This document shows positions 25,229-34,477 of a DNA stretch of 64,000 nt, piece by piece (the first letter of the stretch is position 1; every line of letters starts with the position of its first letter). The position numbers and the translations under genes were made by a program. The DNA lies in NCBI RefSeq assembly GCF_042678305.1, contig NZ_JBHUDT010000004.1; one strand, given 5' to 3'. The notes under the pieces are model-generated. The model saw only the letters and a list, made by a program, of their open reading frames with translations. It was not told where the DNA came from and made no database searches. Source of the DNA: Gelatiniphilus marinus. Its GTDB lineage: Bacteria > Bacteroidota > Bacteroidia > Flavobacteriales > Flavobacteriaceae.

Positions 25229-26050
25229 TTATCTGTTTCTTCTTCCTGTTCTGTTATTTCTAAACTCCTGCATTTTTTCAACAATTATTTTTTTGTATTC
25301 TTGCTTGTTTACTTGCTGCCCTTTATCTGGAGCATTAATTTTTATTTTCTCTTCTGGATTTATTACAATTTTTGAACAAAGAATAGTGGTGTCGTTTACG
25401 TTAACTTCCAGTATTAAACCCGGCAGCCCCCAATATTCGCCAGGACCTTGGCTAATGGGCAGCTGTGGCGTGTACCATGCAACAACCTGGGTGATTTCTT
25501 CTAGTGTATCAGTTTCGTTGGCGTTGGAAGCATTGTTGCGCAATTGGCTCCATGAAAACGAATACCAAGATAGTTGGGATTTAGCAATTAAAGCAGTTGC
25601 CTTAAAACAAGTATATTGTCCTATTTGCTTAGATTCTGTTTGCAATTTCCATTTAAGAGGCATTAGGCTATCTTTAACCAAAAACTTTTTTCCATAAAAC
25701 TCTTGAGCCTGCAAAAAGGTATTGGTTTTTACATTTTTGTACTGTGTTCCTGGTGTAAAATTCTTTCCCCAAGAATCTGTTGCTCCAGAAATAGCATCTA
25801 GTTTTTCATCTTCTTTATAAACAGAAGCTTGTTTATTGAAGGTTAAAACATAGGTTTTTTCCAACCTATTTTTTAAACGTTCTGCAATTTGTTTTTTTTG
25901 TTGTTCGCTCATTGTTGCTCCCCAACTACCAAGATTCATAGGGGTTTTTGAAAAATAATAAGCTTTACCCTGAAATTCTTGAGCAAATAATGAAGCCGAA
26001 ACAGATAATACGATTAAAAAAGCAGAGTGTTTAGCAAAGAAAGTTTTCAT
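25229..26050 (-). CDS. GLPGLI family protein (tandem paralogue)
   Basis: From the ATG at 26050 the protein is 273 residues with a signal peptide ending SASLFAQ. It shares EFQGKAYYFSKTPMNLG, MSEQQKKQIAERLKNRLEKTYVLTFNKQ, KQIGQYTCFKATAL and QGPGEYWGLPGLILEV with its neighbour. The longer upstream frame from a non-ATG codon is rejected. The conserved Cys pair (TCFKA and ILCSKIVINP) may form a disulfide in the periplasm. Confidence 0.88.
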   Translation of the reverse strand: MKTFFAKHSAFLIVLSVSASLFAQEFQGKAYYFSKTPMNLGSWGATMSEQQKKQIAERLKNRLEKTYVLTFNKQASVYKEDEKLDAISGATDSWGKNFTPGTQYKNVKTNTFLQAQEFYGKKFLVKDSLMPLKWKLQTESKQIGQYTCFKATALIAKSQLSWYSFSWSQLRNNASNANETDTLEEITQVVAWYTPQLPISQGPGEYWGLPGLILEVNVNDTTILCSKIVINPEEKIKINAPDKGQQVNKQEYKKIIVEKMQEFRNNRTGRRNR

Positions 26051-26200
26051 GACTCGAGTGTGTACGATTGTTGTGTTTAACAAATATACAAAATAATTAA
26101 ACAAAACTATTAATTATCAATCAATTAAACATTATATCCAGACACCATATTATATTTAAAGGTTAATACAGTTGAGAGAATTTTAATTTGTCCACCAACT

Positions 26201-26784
26201 CTAATCATCACCCTTTCGCCATCGCCACCACCTCTTCTGTACCGAAATTGCTCCATCATTTCTTTTGTATTTTTCCCATAATCTGGTCAAATTTTGTTTG
26301 GTAACTTCTTTCCCTTTGTGGGTTCTAAAATATTAACAGGCGCGTTTTGGATTTATAACAATCTTGCTGCAAACCAAGGTTAGGTCGCCATCGTTAACCT
26401 CTAAAATTAACCCCGAAAGCCCGTGAAATTTTGAAGGCTGATTATTAACGGAAATTTTCGGCGAGTACCAAACCGTAATTGCTCGGTATTTGGTTAATTC
26501 TTTGGTTTCGCCATTCTGCATTATATGTTTGTGGGGTATAATCATCTTTAAAAACCACCTTAAAACAAGTGCAATTGCCAATGTTTTTGGTTTCGTTTAC
26601 CTATTCCCTTTTTCGGTTGGTTAGCGTGTTTCTTATAAAAATAAAAAAAAACAGATTTCCTTAAATTTCTGTTATAAAACAAAAACGCGGTTTTAAACCT
26701 GTCTGTAATTCTAAATAAACTTTGGGAAACGATGACTTTTTTATCGGCAAGAAGTATGGATGTATTTATAACAAAACTCTGCAA
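26201..26784 (-). pseudogene. Degenerate third GLPGLI gene
   Basis: Pieces of a GLPGLI gene lie in three frames on the minus strand: a 5' part (26560-26784), a middle part with PSKFHGLSGLILEVNDGDLTLVCSKIVINP (26333-26581), and a 3' part reading KGKEVTKQNLTRLWEKYK (26201-26330). At least two frameshifts and loss of the first signal-peptide region are visible. The core motif has changed from GLPGLI to GLSGLI. It continues the tandem array of two intact genes. Confidence 0.85.
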
Positions 26785-26800
26785 AAAACTTAATAAAGGC

Positions 26801-26810
26801 GGGGGGGGGG
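26801..26810. repeat. Homopolymer tract of ten G
   Basis: Ten consecutive G on the + strand lie in an A/T-rich gap between the decayed GLPGLI gene and the gene at 26993. Long G runs are rare in this sequence. Such a tract can change length by slippage or be a consequence of assembly error. Confidence 0.75.
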
Positions 26811-26908
26811 AACATAAAAAATAATTAATGTTCGCATATTGTGTTACAAGCTTATTTACCGAGGCTTCTGTTTTTGTTTATACCCTATTTTTTTTTTACA
26901 TTGTTAAT

Positions 26909-26926
26909 GTAATATTGCAATATTAC
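26909..26926. promoter_or_regulatory. Perfect 18-bp palindrome, possible operator
   Basis: GTAATATTGCAATATTAC is a perfect dyad 66 nt upstream of the ATG at 26993. It could bind a dimeric regulator of the following two genes. A/T richness raises the chance of accidental symmetry, but the GC core sits exactly at the centre. Confidence 0.4.
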
Positions 26927-26992
26927 GATAATATAAATATAAATCTAGTACTGTTCGTTATGTTATGGCTTTTTCGTATTTTTCAGCCTATA

Positions 26993-27772
26993 ATGAAACA
27001 TGCCTTTTACATCTTTTTAATCCTGTCTTATGCCGGTTTCTGTCAAGAACCTATTGCAACTTCATTAATAAATAAAACCAATCTTAAAGCTGAAACATTT
27101 GTAGGTATCGATAATTTCGGAACCATTTTTTACATAAACAACAACGTTTTTAATAAAAAGCAAGCAAACAAAAGCCTCACTTATAGCAATGTGCAGTTGG
27201 GAAAAATCACTTACGCAAACACATTCAACCCATTAAAAATCAACCTGTTTTACAAAAACTTTAACACGGTTGTGATTCTAGACAACAGGTTGGGCGAGAT
27301 ATTTAAAATTGATTTCAATTCTATTCAGCCCTATAAAAACGTTTCGCAAATAACCACAGGGTTCGACAATACCCTTTGGATATTTAACCAAGACACCCAA
27401 CAATTGGAATTATTCGATTACAAAGCAAAAAAAACGCGGGCAAAAACACTTCCGGTTAAAAGCAATGTGTTGCACATAGCCAGCAATTACAACTACTGCT
27501 GGCTGCTTACCAAAACGTATCTTTACAAATACAATTATTTTGGAAGTTTGATTTTTAAAACTGCAAACAATGGGTTTTCAGAACTGGCAGAACACAACGA
27601 AAATATAATCTTAAAAAAAGACAACAAGCTATTTTATTTAAAGAAAAACACCAAAACCCTAACGCCAATTAAAACACCCAATTTGTTGATAAAACAGTTT
27701 TTTGTAACGGGCGAAACCTTGTATATTTACGCAAACGAAACACTACAGGAATTCCAATTAAAAATAAATTAA
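26993..27772 (+). CDS. Conserved secreted protein, possible beta-propeller
   Basis: From the ATG at 26993 the protein is 259 residues with a signal peptide (MKHAFYIFLILSYAGFCQ). The mature part shows repeated strands such as ETFVGIDNFGTIFYINNNVF, TVVILDNRLGEIFKIDF, ITTGFDNTLWIFNQDTQQLELFDY and LYKYNYFGSLIF, spaced about 40-50 residues apart, as in a small beta-propeller. No catalytic motif is seen. It starts upstream of the deoxynucleoside kinase and ends 8 nt before it, so the two are co-transcribed. Confidence 0.72.
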   Translation: MKHAFYIFLILSYAGFCQEPIATSLINKTNLKAETFVGIDNFGTIFYINNNVFNKKQANKSLTYSNVQLGKITYANTFNPLKINLFYKNFNTVVILDNRLGEIFKIDFNSIQPYKNVSQITTGFDNTLWIFNQDTQQLELFDYKAKKTRAKTLPVKSNVLHIASNYNYCWLLTKTYLYKYNYFGSLIFKTANNGFSELAEHNENIILKKDNKLFYLKKNTKTLTPIKTPNLLIKQFFVTGETLYIYANETLQEFQLKIN

Positions 27773-27780
27773 CTTATAAC

Positions 27781-28395
27781 ATGCATATTGCTATTGCAGG
27801 AAACATAGGCGCAGGAAAAACAACGCTTACAAAATTATTGGCAAAACATTATAAATGGGAGGCTCAACTCGAGGATGTTGTGGACAACCCCTATTTAGAC
27901 GATTTTTACAACCAAATGGAACGCTGGAGCTTTAACTTACAGGTTTATTTTTTAAATAGCAGATTTCGTCAAGTGGCTCAAATCCGCGAAAGCGGAAAAG
28001 ACATTATCCAGGATCGCACCATTTACGAAGATGCCCATATTTTTGCTCCCAATTTGCATGCCATGGGATTAATGACCAACCGCGATTTTGAGAATTACGC
28101 ATCGCTTTTCCAGCTTATGGAATCGTTTGTACAAGGCCCAGATTTACTAATTTACTTGCGCAGTTCCATCTCTAATTTAGTCGATCAAATCCATAAACGC
28201 GGGCGCGATTACGAAAATTCCATAAGCATCGATTATTTAAGCAGGCTAAACGAACGCTACGAAGCTTGGATTACAAAATACGATAAGGGCAACTTGCTTA
28301 TTATAGACGTTGATAACTTAGATTTTGTTTCGAACCCCGAAGATTTAGGAGATATAATTAATAAAGTCGAGGCAGAAATTAACGGCCTTTTTTAG
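27781..28395 (+). CDS. Deoxynucleoside kinase (dNK family)
   Basis: This 204-residue cytoplasmic enzyme phosphorylates a deoxynucleoside for salvage. The P-loop is GNIGAGKT (7-14). The DR motif QDRTIYEDAHIF (residues about 79-90) and the LID-like KRGRDYENSI (about 140-150) place it in the deoxyadenosine/deoxyguanosine kinase group. The preferred base cannot be read with certainty. It fits the nucleotide-metabolism genes of the window (nucleoside transporter, ThyA, DHFR, NrdAB). Its stop codon overlaps the end of an R1 element. Confidence 0.9.
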   Translation: MHIAIAGNIGAGKTTLTKLLAKHYKWEAQLEDVVDNPYLDDFYNQMERWSFNLQVYFLNSRFRQVAQIRESGKDIIQDRTIYEDAHIFAPNLHAMGLMTNRDFENYASLFQLMESFVQGPDLLIYLRSSISNLVDQIHKRGRDYENSISIDYLSRLNERYEAWITKYDKGNLLIIDVDNLDFVSNPEDLGDIINKVEAEINGLF

Positions 28396-28484
28396 GGCGT
28401 TTTTACCAAAAAAGGTAAACCGCGCTTTCCGTTATATCTTTTTCTCGTACCTCAAAAAAGGATGCCACATCAATCGCTAACGCA
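28395..28484 (-). repeat. Dispersed element R1, copy 2
   Basis: On the reverse strand the blocks TGCGTTAGCGAT, GGCATCCTTTTTT, AAAAAGATATAACGGAAAGC and AAACGCCC are seen, in the same order as at 21268-21419. It starts at the last base of the kinase stop codon and abuts a strong terminator on the other side. Confidence 0.75.
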
Positions 28485-28528
28485 AACAAAAACAGCCACA
28501 TCAAAAAAAGATGCGGCTGTTTTTGTTT
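28484..28528. terminator. Bidirectional terminator
   Basis: AAACAAAAACAGCC and CATC pair with GATG and GGCTGTTTTTGTTT around an A-rich loop. It has U-runs for both directions and separates the kinase from the convergent pyrophosphatase gene. Confidence 0.85.
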
Positions 28529-28543
28529 TAAATAACCAACTGC

Positions 28544-30916
28544 TTAGCTATTCTCTTCTTTTTTCAAGTTAGAAACGGCTTGTTTTACTTCGGTCTCTGT
28601 ACCTTCAAACGTTTCATAATTAGTGGTTTTTTCACCATTTTCATTTACAACAGTAGTAACTACGGCTTTAAAAATGCCGTCTTCACCTTCATTCATTTCT
28701 ACTTTAATATCTTTCGAAATATTTTGGGCCACTAATTCCGTAGCTTCTTTTTCTTCAGTATAAGCTGCCATACCTTCAGCAGTAATAGCGATACTAGGCG
28801 CGATAACCAAAGCTACAACACTCATTAACTTTAATAATATATTTAATGATGGCCCAGACGTATCTTTAAAAGGATCTCCAACAGTATCACCAACTACAGC
28901 AGCTTTGTGCGCTTCCGTTCCTTTTCTACCTTGTTCTTCAATGGTTTTCTTAGCATTATCCCAAGCACCACCGGCGTTAGATTGGAAAATGGCCATTAGC
29001 ACACCACAGGTAGTAACACCTGCCAAAAGGCCTCCTAACATTTCTGCACCTCCAATAAAACCAACTGCAACAGGAACAACTATAGCCAATAAACCAGGGA
29101 GTACCATTTCTTTTATAGAGGCCTTTGTTGAAATTGCAACACACTTATCGTATTCTGCATAACCATCGGCAGCATCAAAGGTTTTTCTTTGCTCTGGAGT
29201 TGCTTTGGACATATCGGAGTCAACCGCCCGCATCACTTCTAAAGCGGCTTTTAACTGAGGTATATCTCTAAATTGGCGGCGCACTTCTTCTATCATGGCC
29301 ATAGCAGCACGACCAACGGCGTTCATGGACAGGGCCGAAAACACAAATGGAAGCATACCGCCCACTAATAGTCCTGCCATAATATCTGGTTGAGACACAT
29401 CAATAGCCGTTACACCGGCTGTTTCCATAAAGGCTGCGAATAAAGCTAAAGCAGTTAAAGCTGCTGAAGCGATGGCGAACCCTTTGCCAATAGCGGCAGT
29501 TGTATTACCAACAGCATCCAATTTATCGGTGCGCTCTCTTACTTCACTAGGTAATTCTGCCATTTCAGCAATACCACCTGCATTATCAGATATTGGCCCG
29601 TAAGCATCAACTGCCAGTTGGATCCCAGTGTTTGCAAGCATTCCTACCGCTGCAATTGCTATTCCATATAGCCCTGCAAAGTAGTGCGATACTAAAATTG
29701 CAGCAGCAATTAACAAAATTGGAATAGCGGTACTCATCATACCAACCCCTAGGCCAGCAATTATATTTGTCGCACTTCCTGTTTCAGACTGTCTAACGAT
29801 TGAATTAACAGGTTTTGTTCCTGTTCCTGTGTAATATTCGGTTACTTTACCAACTGCCAAACCAGCGACCAAACCAGCAATGGTAGCTAGAAACACTCCT
29901 GTAGAGGTATATTCTATTCCTTTGTAAAGCCATGATTCTGGCAACATTTGCTGAATTATAAAATACGATGCAACCAACATTAATCCTGCCGACCCAAATT
30001 CTCCTATATTTAATGCAGCGTGCGGCGAACCACCATCTTTAACCCTTACAAAAAATGTACCTATTATAGACATTATAATACCAACTGCGGCTAATACCAA
30101 TGGTAAAAACACGGCTCCAAGGCCATTAAACTGTGAAGCAAACTCTGGTAAGGTTGCAAAAATTGCACCTAATACCATGGTACCTATTATAGACCCTACA
30201 TAAGATTCGAACAAATCGGCTCCCATTCCGGCAACATCGCCTACGTTATCTCCAACATTATCGGCTATAGTTGCAGGGTTTAATGGATGATCTTCTGGAA
30301 TACCAGCTTCAACCTTACCAACCAAATCTGCACCTACATCGGCAGCCTTGGTATAAATACCACCGCCAACACGGGCAAATAATGCAATTGAAGATGCTCC
30401 AAGAGAGAAGCCCGAAAGTACATTTAGCACTTCGTTTATGCCCCAACCCATTTGGCTGTAAATCATAAACAAACCACTTAGCCCCAATACGCCCAAGCCT
30501 ACAACGCCCAAGCCCATTACAGCACCTCCTGCAAAGGCTACTTCTAAGGCTGTTCCCAATGATGTTCTTGCAGCACTTGTGGTTCTTACGTTAGCTTTGG
30601 TGGCCACCTTCATTCCTATAAAACCGGCCAAGGCAGAACAGATAGCTCCAACAATAAACGATACAGCTACCATACCGTTGGACCCTACTTCATTAATTCC
30701 TTTAAAATATAATAGGACTGCAACGGCTACTACAAAGATTGCAAGTATTTTGTATTCGGCTTTAAGGAAAGACATGGCGCCATCTGCAATGTTCTTAGCT
30801 ATCCTTTTCATTTTTTCCGTGCCTTGATCTTGCTTAGATACCCATGCGCTTTTTATAAAGACAAATAAAAGTGCCAGTACACCAAAAAGTGGTAAAAATT
30901 TTACTATTAATTCCAT
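28544..30916 (-). CDS. hppA: Membrane-bound ion-pumping pyrophosphatase, K+-dependent type
   Basis: The 790-residue, 16-span protein couples pyrophosphate hydrolysis to H+ or Na+ pumping. The active-site segment [44 protein letters not shown] is complete. The motif [10 protein letters not shown] has Ala where K+-independent enzymes have Lys, which places it in the K+-stimulated group. The last 70 or so residues ([17 protein letters not shown]...) form a hydrophilic extension that many homologues lack. It lies next to the soluble pyrophosphatase gene on the same strand but behind a terminator. Confidence 0.93.
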   Translation of the reverse strand: MELIVKFLPLFGVLALLFVFIKSAWVSKQDQGTEKMKRIAKNIADGAMSFLKAEYKILAIFVVAVAVLLYFKGINEVGSNGMVAVSFIVGAICSALAGFIGMKVATKANVRTTSAARTSLGTALEVAFAGGAVMGLGVVGLGVLGLSGLFMIYSQMGWGINEVLNVLSGFSLGASSIALFARVGGGIYTKAADVGADLVGKVEAGIPEDHPLNPATIADNVGDNVGDVAGMGADLFESYVGSIIGTMVLGAIFATLPEFASQFNGLGAVFLPLVLAAVGIIMSIIGTFFVRVKDGGSPHAALNIGEFGSAGLMLVASYFIIQQMLPESWLYKGIEYTSTGVFLATIAGLVAGLAVGKVTEYYTGTGTKPVNSIVRQSETGSATNIIAGLGVGMMSTAIPILLIAAAILVSHYFAGLYGIAIAAVGMLANTGIQLAVDAYGPISDNAGGIAEMAELPSEVRERTDKLDAVGNTTAAIGKGFAIASAALTALALFAAFMETAGVTAIDVSQPDIMAGLLVGGMLPFVFSALSMNAVGRAAMAMIEEVRRQFRDIPQLKAALEVMRAVDSDMSKATPEQRKTFDAADGYAEYDKCVAISTKASIKEMVLPGLLAIVVPVAVGFIGGAEMLGGLLAGVTTCGVLMAIFQSNAGGAWDNAKKTIEEQGRKGTEAHKAAVVGDTVGDPFKDTSGPSLNILLKLMSVVALVIAPSIAITAEGMAAYTEEKEATELVAQNISKDIKVEMNEGEDGIFKAVVTTVVNENGEKTTNYETFEGTETEVKQAVSNLKKEENS

Positions 30917-30983
30917 ATTAGTTAGTTAGTTTTAGTTAATTATTTTTTTTTAACGGGACTAAAAATAGGAAAATATAAGGGAT

Positions 30984-31012
30984 AAAAAAAACCACCTTAT
31001 ACATAAGATGGT
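30984..31012 (-). terminator. Terminator downstream of ppa
   Basis: Read on the minus strand, ACCATCTTAT pairs imperfectly with ATAAGGTGGT and is followed by a T-run. It lies between the stop of ppa and the start of hppA, so the two genes are separate transcription units. Confidence 0.8.
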
Positions 31013-31047
31013 CTATTTTTATATTAACCTATATTTAATCATTTTAG

Positions 31048-31575
31048 TTAAATTGTAAAGGTTCTTTTTTTCTTGTGCTCGCTTTCTTCATATCGTTGTA
31101 CGCACTTGTGGTAAATGTCTATGGCTTTTTCGGCATCGCCCCAACCACCAACATCTACTTTCTTTTCTTCTAAGTCTTTATAAACCTGAAAAAAGTGTTC
31201 GATTTCTTTAATTATATGCGGATTTAAATCGGTCAGGTCTTTGTTCTTACACCAAATGGGATCTGAAACCGGGACACAAATAATTTTTTCATCAGGTCCT
31301 TTTTCATCAGTCATGTGGAATACCCCTATGGGTCGCACTTCCATTACCACCATTGGATAGGTTGGCTCTGTGCCCAACACCAAAACATCTAACGGATCTT
31401 GGTCCAAGGCTAAGGTTTCTGGAATAAACCCATAATCGCCCGGGTACATCATGGATGAAAACAAGGTACGGTCGAATCGGATTTTGTTCAGTGTAAAATC
31501 GTATTCGTATTTATTCCTACTGCCTTTTGGTATCTCAATTAACACATCAAAGGTTAATCCTTTATTCTTAGTCAT
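31048..31575 (-). CDS. ppa: Inorganic pyrophosphatase, family I
   Basis: The 175-residue soluble enzyme hydrolyses pyrophosphate to drive biosynthesis. It has the family I signature DQDPLDVLVL and the substrate-contact segments EIPKGSRNKYEYD and MMYPGDYGFIPETL. I place the start at the ATG 31575 (MTKNKGLTFD), because an earlier start would overlap a well-formed promoter at 31596-31626. Length fits the family. Confidence 0.92.
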   Translation of the reverse strand: MTKNKGLTFDVLIEIPKGSRNKYEYDFTLNKIRFDRTLFSSMMYPGDYGFIPETLALDQDPLDVLVLGTEPTYPMVVMEVRPIGVFHMTDEKGPDEKIICVPVSDPIWCKNKDLTDLNPHIIKEIEHFFQVYKDLEEKKVDVGGWGDAEKAIDIYHKCVQRYEESEHKKKRTFTI

Positions 31576-31595
31576 ATTTTTTCCTTTTAGGGCTG

Positions 31596-31626
31596 CAAAT
31601 GTACTGAACGCTTTAACATTTAACAA
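31596..31626 (-). promoter_or_regulatory. Bacteroidota-type promoter of ppa
   Basis: Reverse-strand TTG (31626-31624) and TACATTTG (31603-31596) with a 20-nt spacer fit the TTG / TAnnTTTG consensus exactly. This argues for the ATG at 31575. The rest of the gap to 31900 shows nothing recognisable. Confidence 0.7.
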
Positions 31627-31900
31627 CAAAAAACACTTGTTTTTTACTGCAAAAACCTAAAGCTGAGACAAACTACATAGCATATAAACCTAGATACCGC
31701 TGTTTGTATTTAAATAATGAAAAAATCAATTTCTTGTACTAAATTAATGTTTAACTTAAAACCAGGTGCTTGTGCTCTTAAAACTTGTTTAATTAAAAAA
31801 TTAAAAGTATTGCTACCACAGATTCTAAATAAGTAAAGCTTTGGTAAACGGAATAAAGACAACTTATTATTAAGCTAATCAAAATTTACAAAACCAGCCC

Positions 31901-34414
31901 CTAAAAATAAAACCCAAAGGTTCCTGTTACACCAAATTTACGTGCATTGGGGTAGATAACACTATCTTTATAATTACCTCTAAAATTAAAGTCGATTCTA
32001 AAGACTTTAAAAATATTGCCAATGCCCAAACCATACTCGTAATACGGTTTATTGTTTGGTGCCACCAACGGAATACTATTGGGGTTATTGGTTGTGCTTA
32101 AGTTAATGTTTTCTTGCGAAATTTCGCCCCAAACACCACGAACACTTACAATCTCACGAAGATTAAGTTGTCGTAAAAACGGAATTCTTGAAAAGAATCG
32201 TCCGTTAAAATTGTGTTCTAAATGAAACGATGCGTAACTATCGCTTACAAACTCGTAATAATCTAACTGTGAAAAGGTGTTGTAAATTGAAAAATACGAT
32301 TGATTTCCGGGAATAACGCTTAACAAACCCAATGGCACTTCGCCAAAGGTTTTGCCCGCTTCTAGGGTTGTGTACAACCTGCCAAAACCACCAAGTTGCC
32401 AGGGCTGTATGTACGATAGTTGTAGTTTGGTATAGCTAAAATCGCTATTGAATACTGTTTTATCGCCACGGCTTATTTGCGCAAAAATACGAGCAAAATC
32501 GTCGTTTGCGGTTCGTCGCTCTACGCCAAAGCCTGTCATTTTTCGCTTAGGAAAATAAGATAGAGAAAATGCGGTTTCAAATTGTTTTATTTCAGATGAA
32601 AAACCTGTTGGCGATTGGGCATCGACATAATCTAAACTAAAGGTTGCCGATGCCGACTCTAAAGTGCGGTAGTTGGCACCGAGCCTAAAAACAAGGTTGC
32701 GCCAAGGCTCAAGTTGCACTGCTAAACTGGTTAAGTTGATGTTCGTTAATTTGTCGTTTGCCCCGGTTCCCACAACCGATGATGAGGCTAAACTGCGCCC
32801 CAAAACATCGGTGCTTGTGGTTAGGCTTGCCCCTATTTGTTCTACATCGCGCCGGTTTCCGCCAGAAATAATCAATCGGCTTTTTTTGTCCAGCAGCCAT
32901 TTGCCCGAAATACCATATTTGAATTTATCGTCTCTAAATCCGTAAGCCAAAAAACCTTCTAAACGCCACAAATCGTTTCTGCCAAAATAGGTGCGGCCGC
33001 CAGTGCGCAATCGCAGGCCTTCAACTTCGTTAAACCCGAAAGTTGAAAAAATAGGGCCGTAATCTAACGGCAACGTGTTAAACTCGATATAACCCGATGC
33101 TAATATGCTTCCTAAATTATAGAGCCGTTTAAACTTTTTTACGGTTTTTAGGGTATCCAGCATTTTGTAAACGCCTTGTTCGTCTTTGTTTAGGTCTTCT
33201 AAACGGTTTGCTGCCCAAAAGGCATCGTCCCTATCGTAAATATCTTTATCGTAATTGTAAACTTGCCTGTCGTAGAATTTTTTATCTAAGGGTTTATCAA
33301 ATTTGTAATTATCGAAAAGTGTGGTGCGCTTACCATAAATGCCTCGCGATTTTTCTTTTTTACTTAATGCAAAATCAGACATCATATAATCTCGTTTTAC
33401 AAGGAAAATGGAATCGTTAAGCACGTCGAATTCTTGTTCGATATAAATATCTTTTACCCAATTTATATTGGCACTTTTTGAGGCTTGTAAATTAATTTCC
33501 TTAATGGCATAGGTAGAATCTGCCACCCAAAAATCGCCTTTAAAAGTGAGTTCGTTTTTACGGCGCGGATAATAAATAATGTTGTAGCACCATTTGTTAT
33601 CGATATATGCACTGTCTGAAAGGACATAATTATAAGTGTTTATGCCGGTTTTTGAAAGCGGACTTACAAAGCTTTTATCGAAGAATTTAAGGTAATTATC
33701 GTATATATTATAATCGGAATACAAATCGCCAACAAAATCGATAATAACTTGATTATCGCTAAAGCCCGAGTTTTTGTTGCCTTTTAAAACTTCTTTTTCT
33801 TTGTTTATAATGTTGTCGCCATAAACCTTTGATACGGCTTCGTTAATAAACATGGGCAAGTAGGTTTTACCGGTAACGCGTGAGGTATCTACTTCGTTAA
33901 ACACAAACTCCATACCTCTAAAGAGTTTGCTTTTTATAAGCGCGCTATCGATGGTGTTTATATCGAATTCTACTTTTTCGTATTTATCGTATTCGTATTG
34001 CTTGTAAAGGTTTAATCCGTTTTTACGTTTGTGTTCCCAAATTTTACGTAGCAAATCGATAGCGGGATTATTCTTTTTTGATTGCTTTCCAGAGACGATA
34101 ACCACAGCATCTAATTGTGCTGTTTCTTCTTTTAAAATGAATTTTAAATTGTAGTTTACTTTTTTTTCTAATTGAATCTCCAGGGTTTGGTAACCTATAA
34201 AGGAGATGGTTAGAGTGTTCCAAGTTTCGGCAGATTCTAAATAGAATTTCCCGTTTTCATCGGTAATGGTACCATCAGAAGACCCTTTGAATATAACGTT
34301 TGCGAACGAAACGGCTTCGTTATGTTCATCAAACACATAACCGCTAACTTTGGTTTGGGCTGATGCTGAGATAAATCCGAATAAAAAAAATACGAATAGT
34401 AGTCTTATGTTCAT
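31901..34414 (-). CDS. DUF5686 outer-membrane protein with CarboxypepD_reg-like domain
   Basis: The 837-residue protein starts at the ATG 34414 with a signal peptide (MNIRLLFVFFLFGFISASAQ). A CarboxypepD_reg-like domain (TKVSGYVFDEHNEAVSFANVIFKG, about 21-100) is followed by the DUF5686 region and a C-terminal barrel ending in aromatic strands (FGVTGTFGFYF). The DUF5686 family is large in Bacteroidota; its role is unknown and it may transport or assemble envelope components. It stands alone with long gaps on either side. Confidence 0.85.
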   Translation of the reverse strand: MNIRLLFVFFLFGFISASAQTKVSGYVFDEHNEAVSFANVIFKGSSDGTITDENGKFYLESAETWNTLTISFIGYQTLEIQLEKKVNYNLKFILKEETAQLDAVVIVSGKQSKKNNPAIDLLRKIWEHKRKNGLNLYKQYEYDKYEKVEFDINTIDSALIKSKLFRGMEFVFNEVDTSRVTGKTYLPMFINEAVSKVYGDNIINKEKEVLKGNKNSGFSDNQVIIDFVGDLYSDYNIYDNYLKFFDKSFVSPLSKTGINTYNYVLSDSAYIDNKWCYNIIYYPRRKNELTFKGDFWVADSTYAIKEINLQASKSANINWVKDIYIEQEFDVLNDSIFLVKRDYMMSDFALSKKEKSRGIYGKRTTLFDNYKFDKPLDKKFYDRQVYNYDKDIYDRDDAFWAANRLEDLNKDEQGVYKMLDTLKTVKKFKRLYNLGSILASGYIEFNTLPLDYGPIFSTFGFNEVEGLRLRTGGRTYFGRNDLWRLEGFLAYGFRDDKFKYGISGKWLLDKKSRLIISGGNRRDVEQIGASLTTSTDVLGRSLASSSVVGTGANDKLTNINLTSLAVQLEPWRNLVFRLGANYRTLESASATFSLDYVDAQSPTGFSSEIKQFETAFSLSYFPKRKMTGFGVERRTANDDFARIFAQISRGDKTVFNSDFSYTKLQLSYIQPWQLGGFGRLYTTLEAGKTFGEVPLGLLSVIPGNQSYFSIYNTFSQLDYYEFVSDSYASFHLEHNFNGRFFSRIPFLRQLNLREIVSVRGVWGEISQENINLSTTNNPNSIPLVAPNNKPYYEYGLGIGNIFKVFRIDFNFRGNYKDSVIYPNARKFGVTGTFGFYF

Positions 34415-34477
34415 AGTATAAAAAAACTCCATCAACAATCGTGCTAATGAAGTTTATATAACGTAAATAATATCAAT

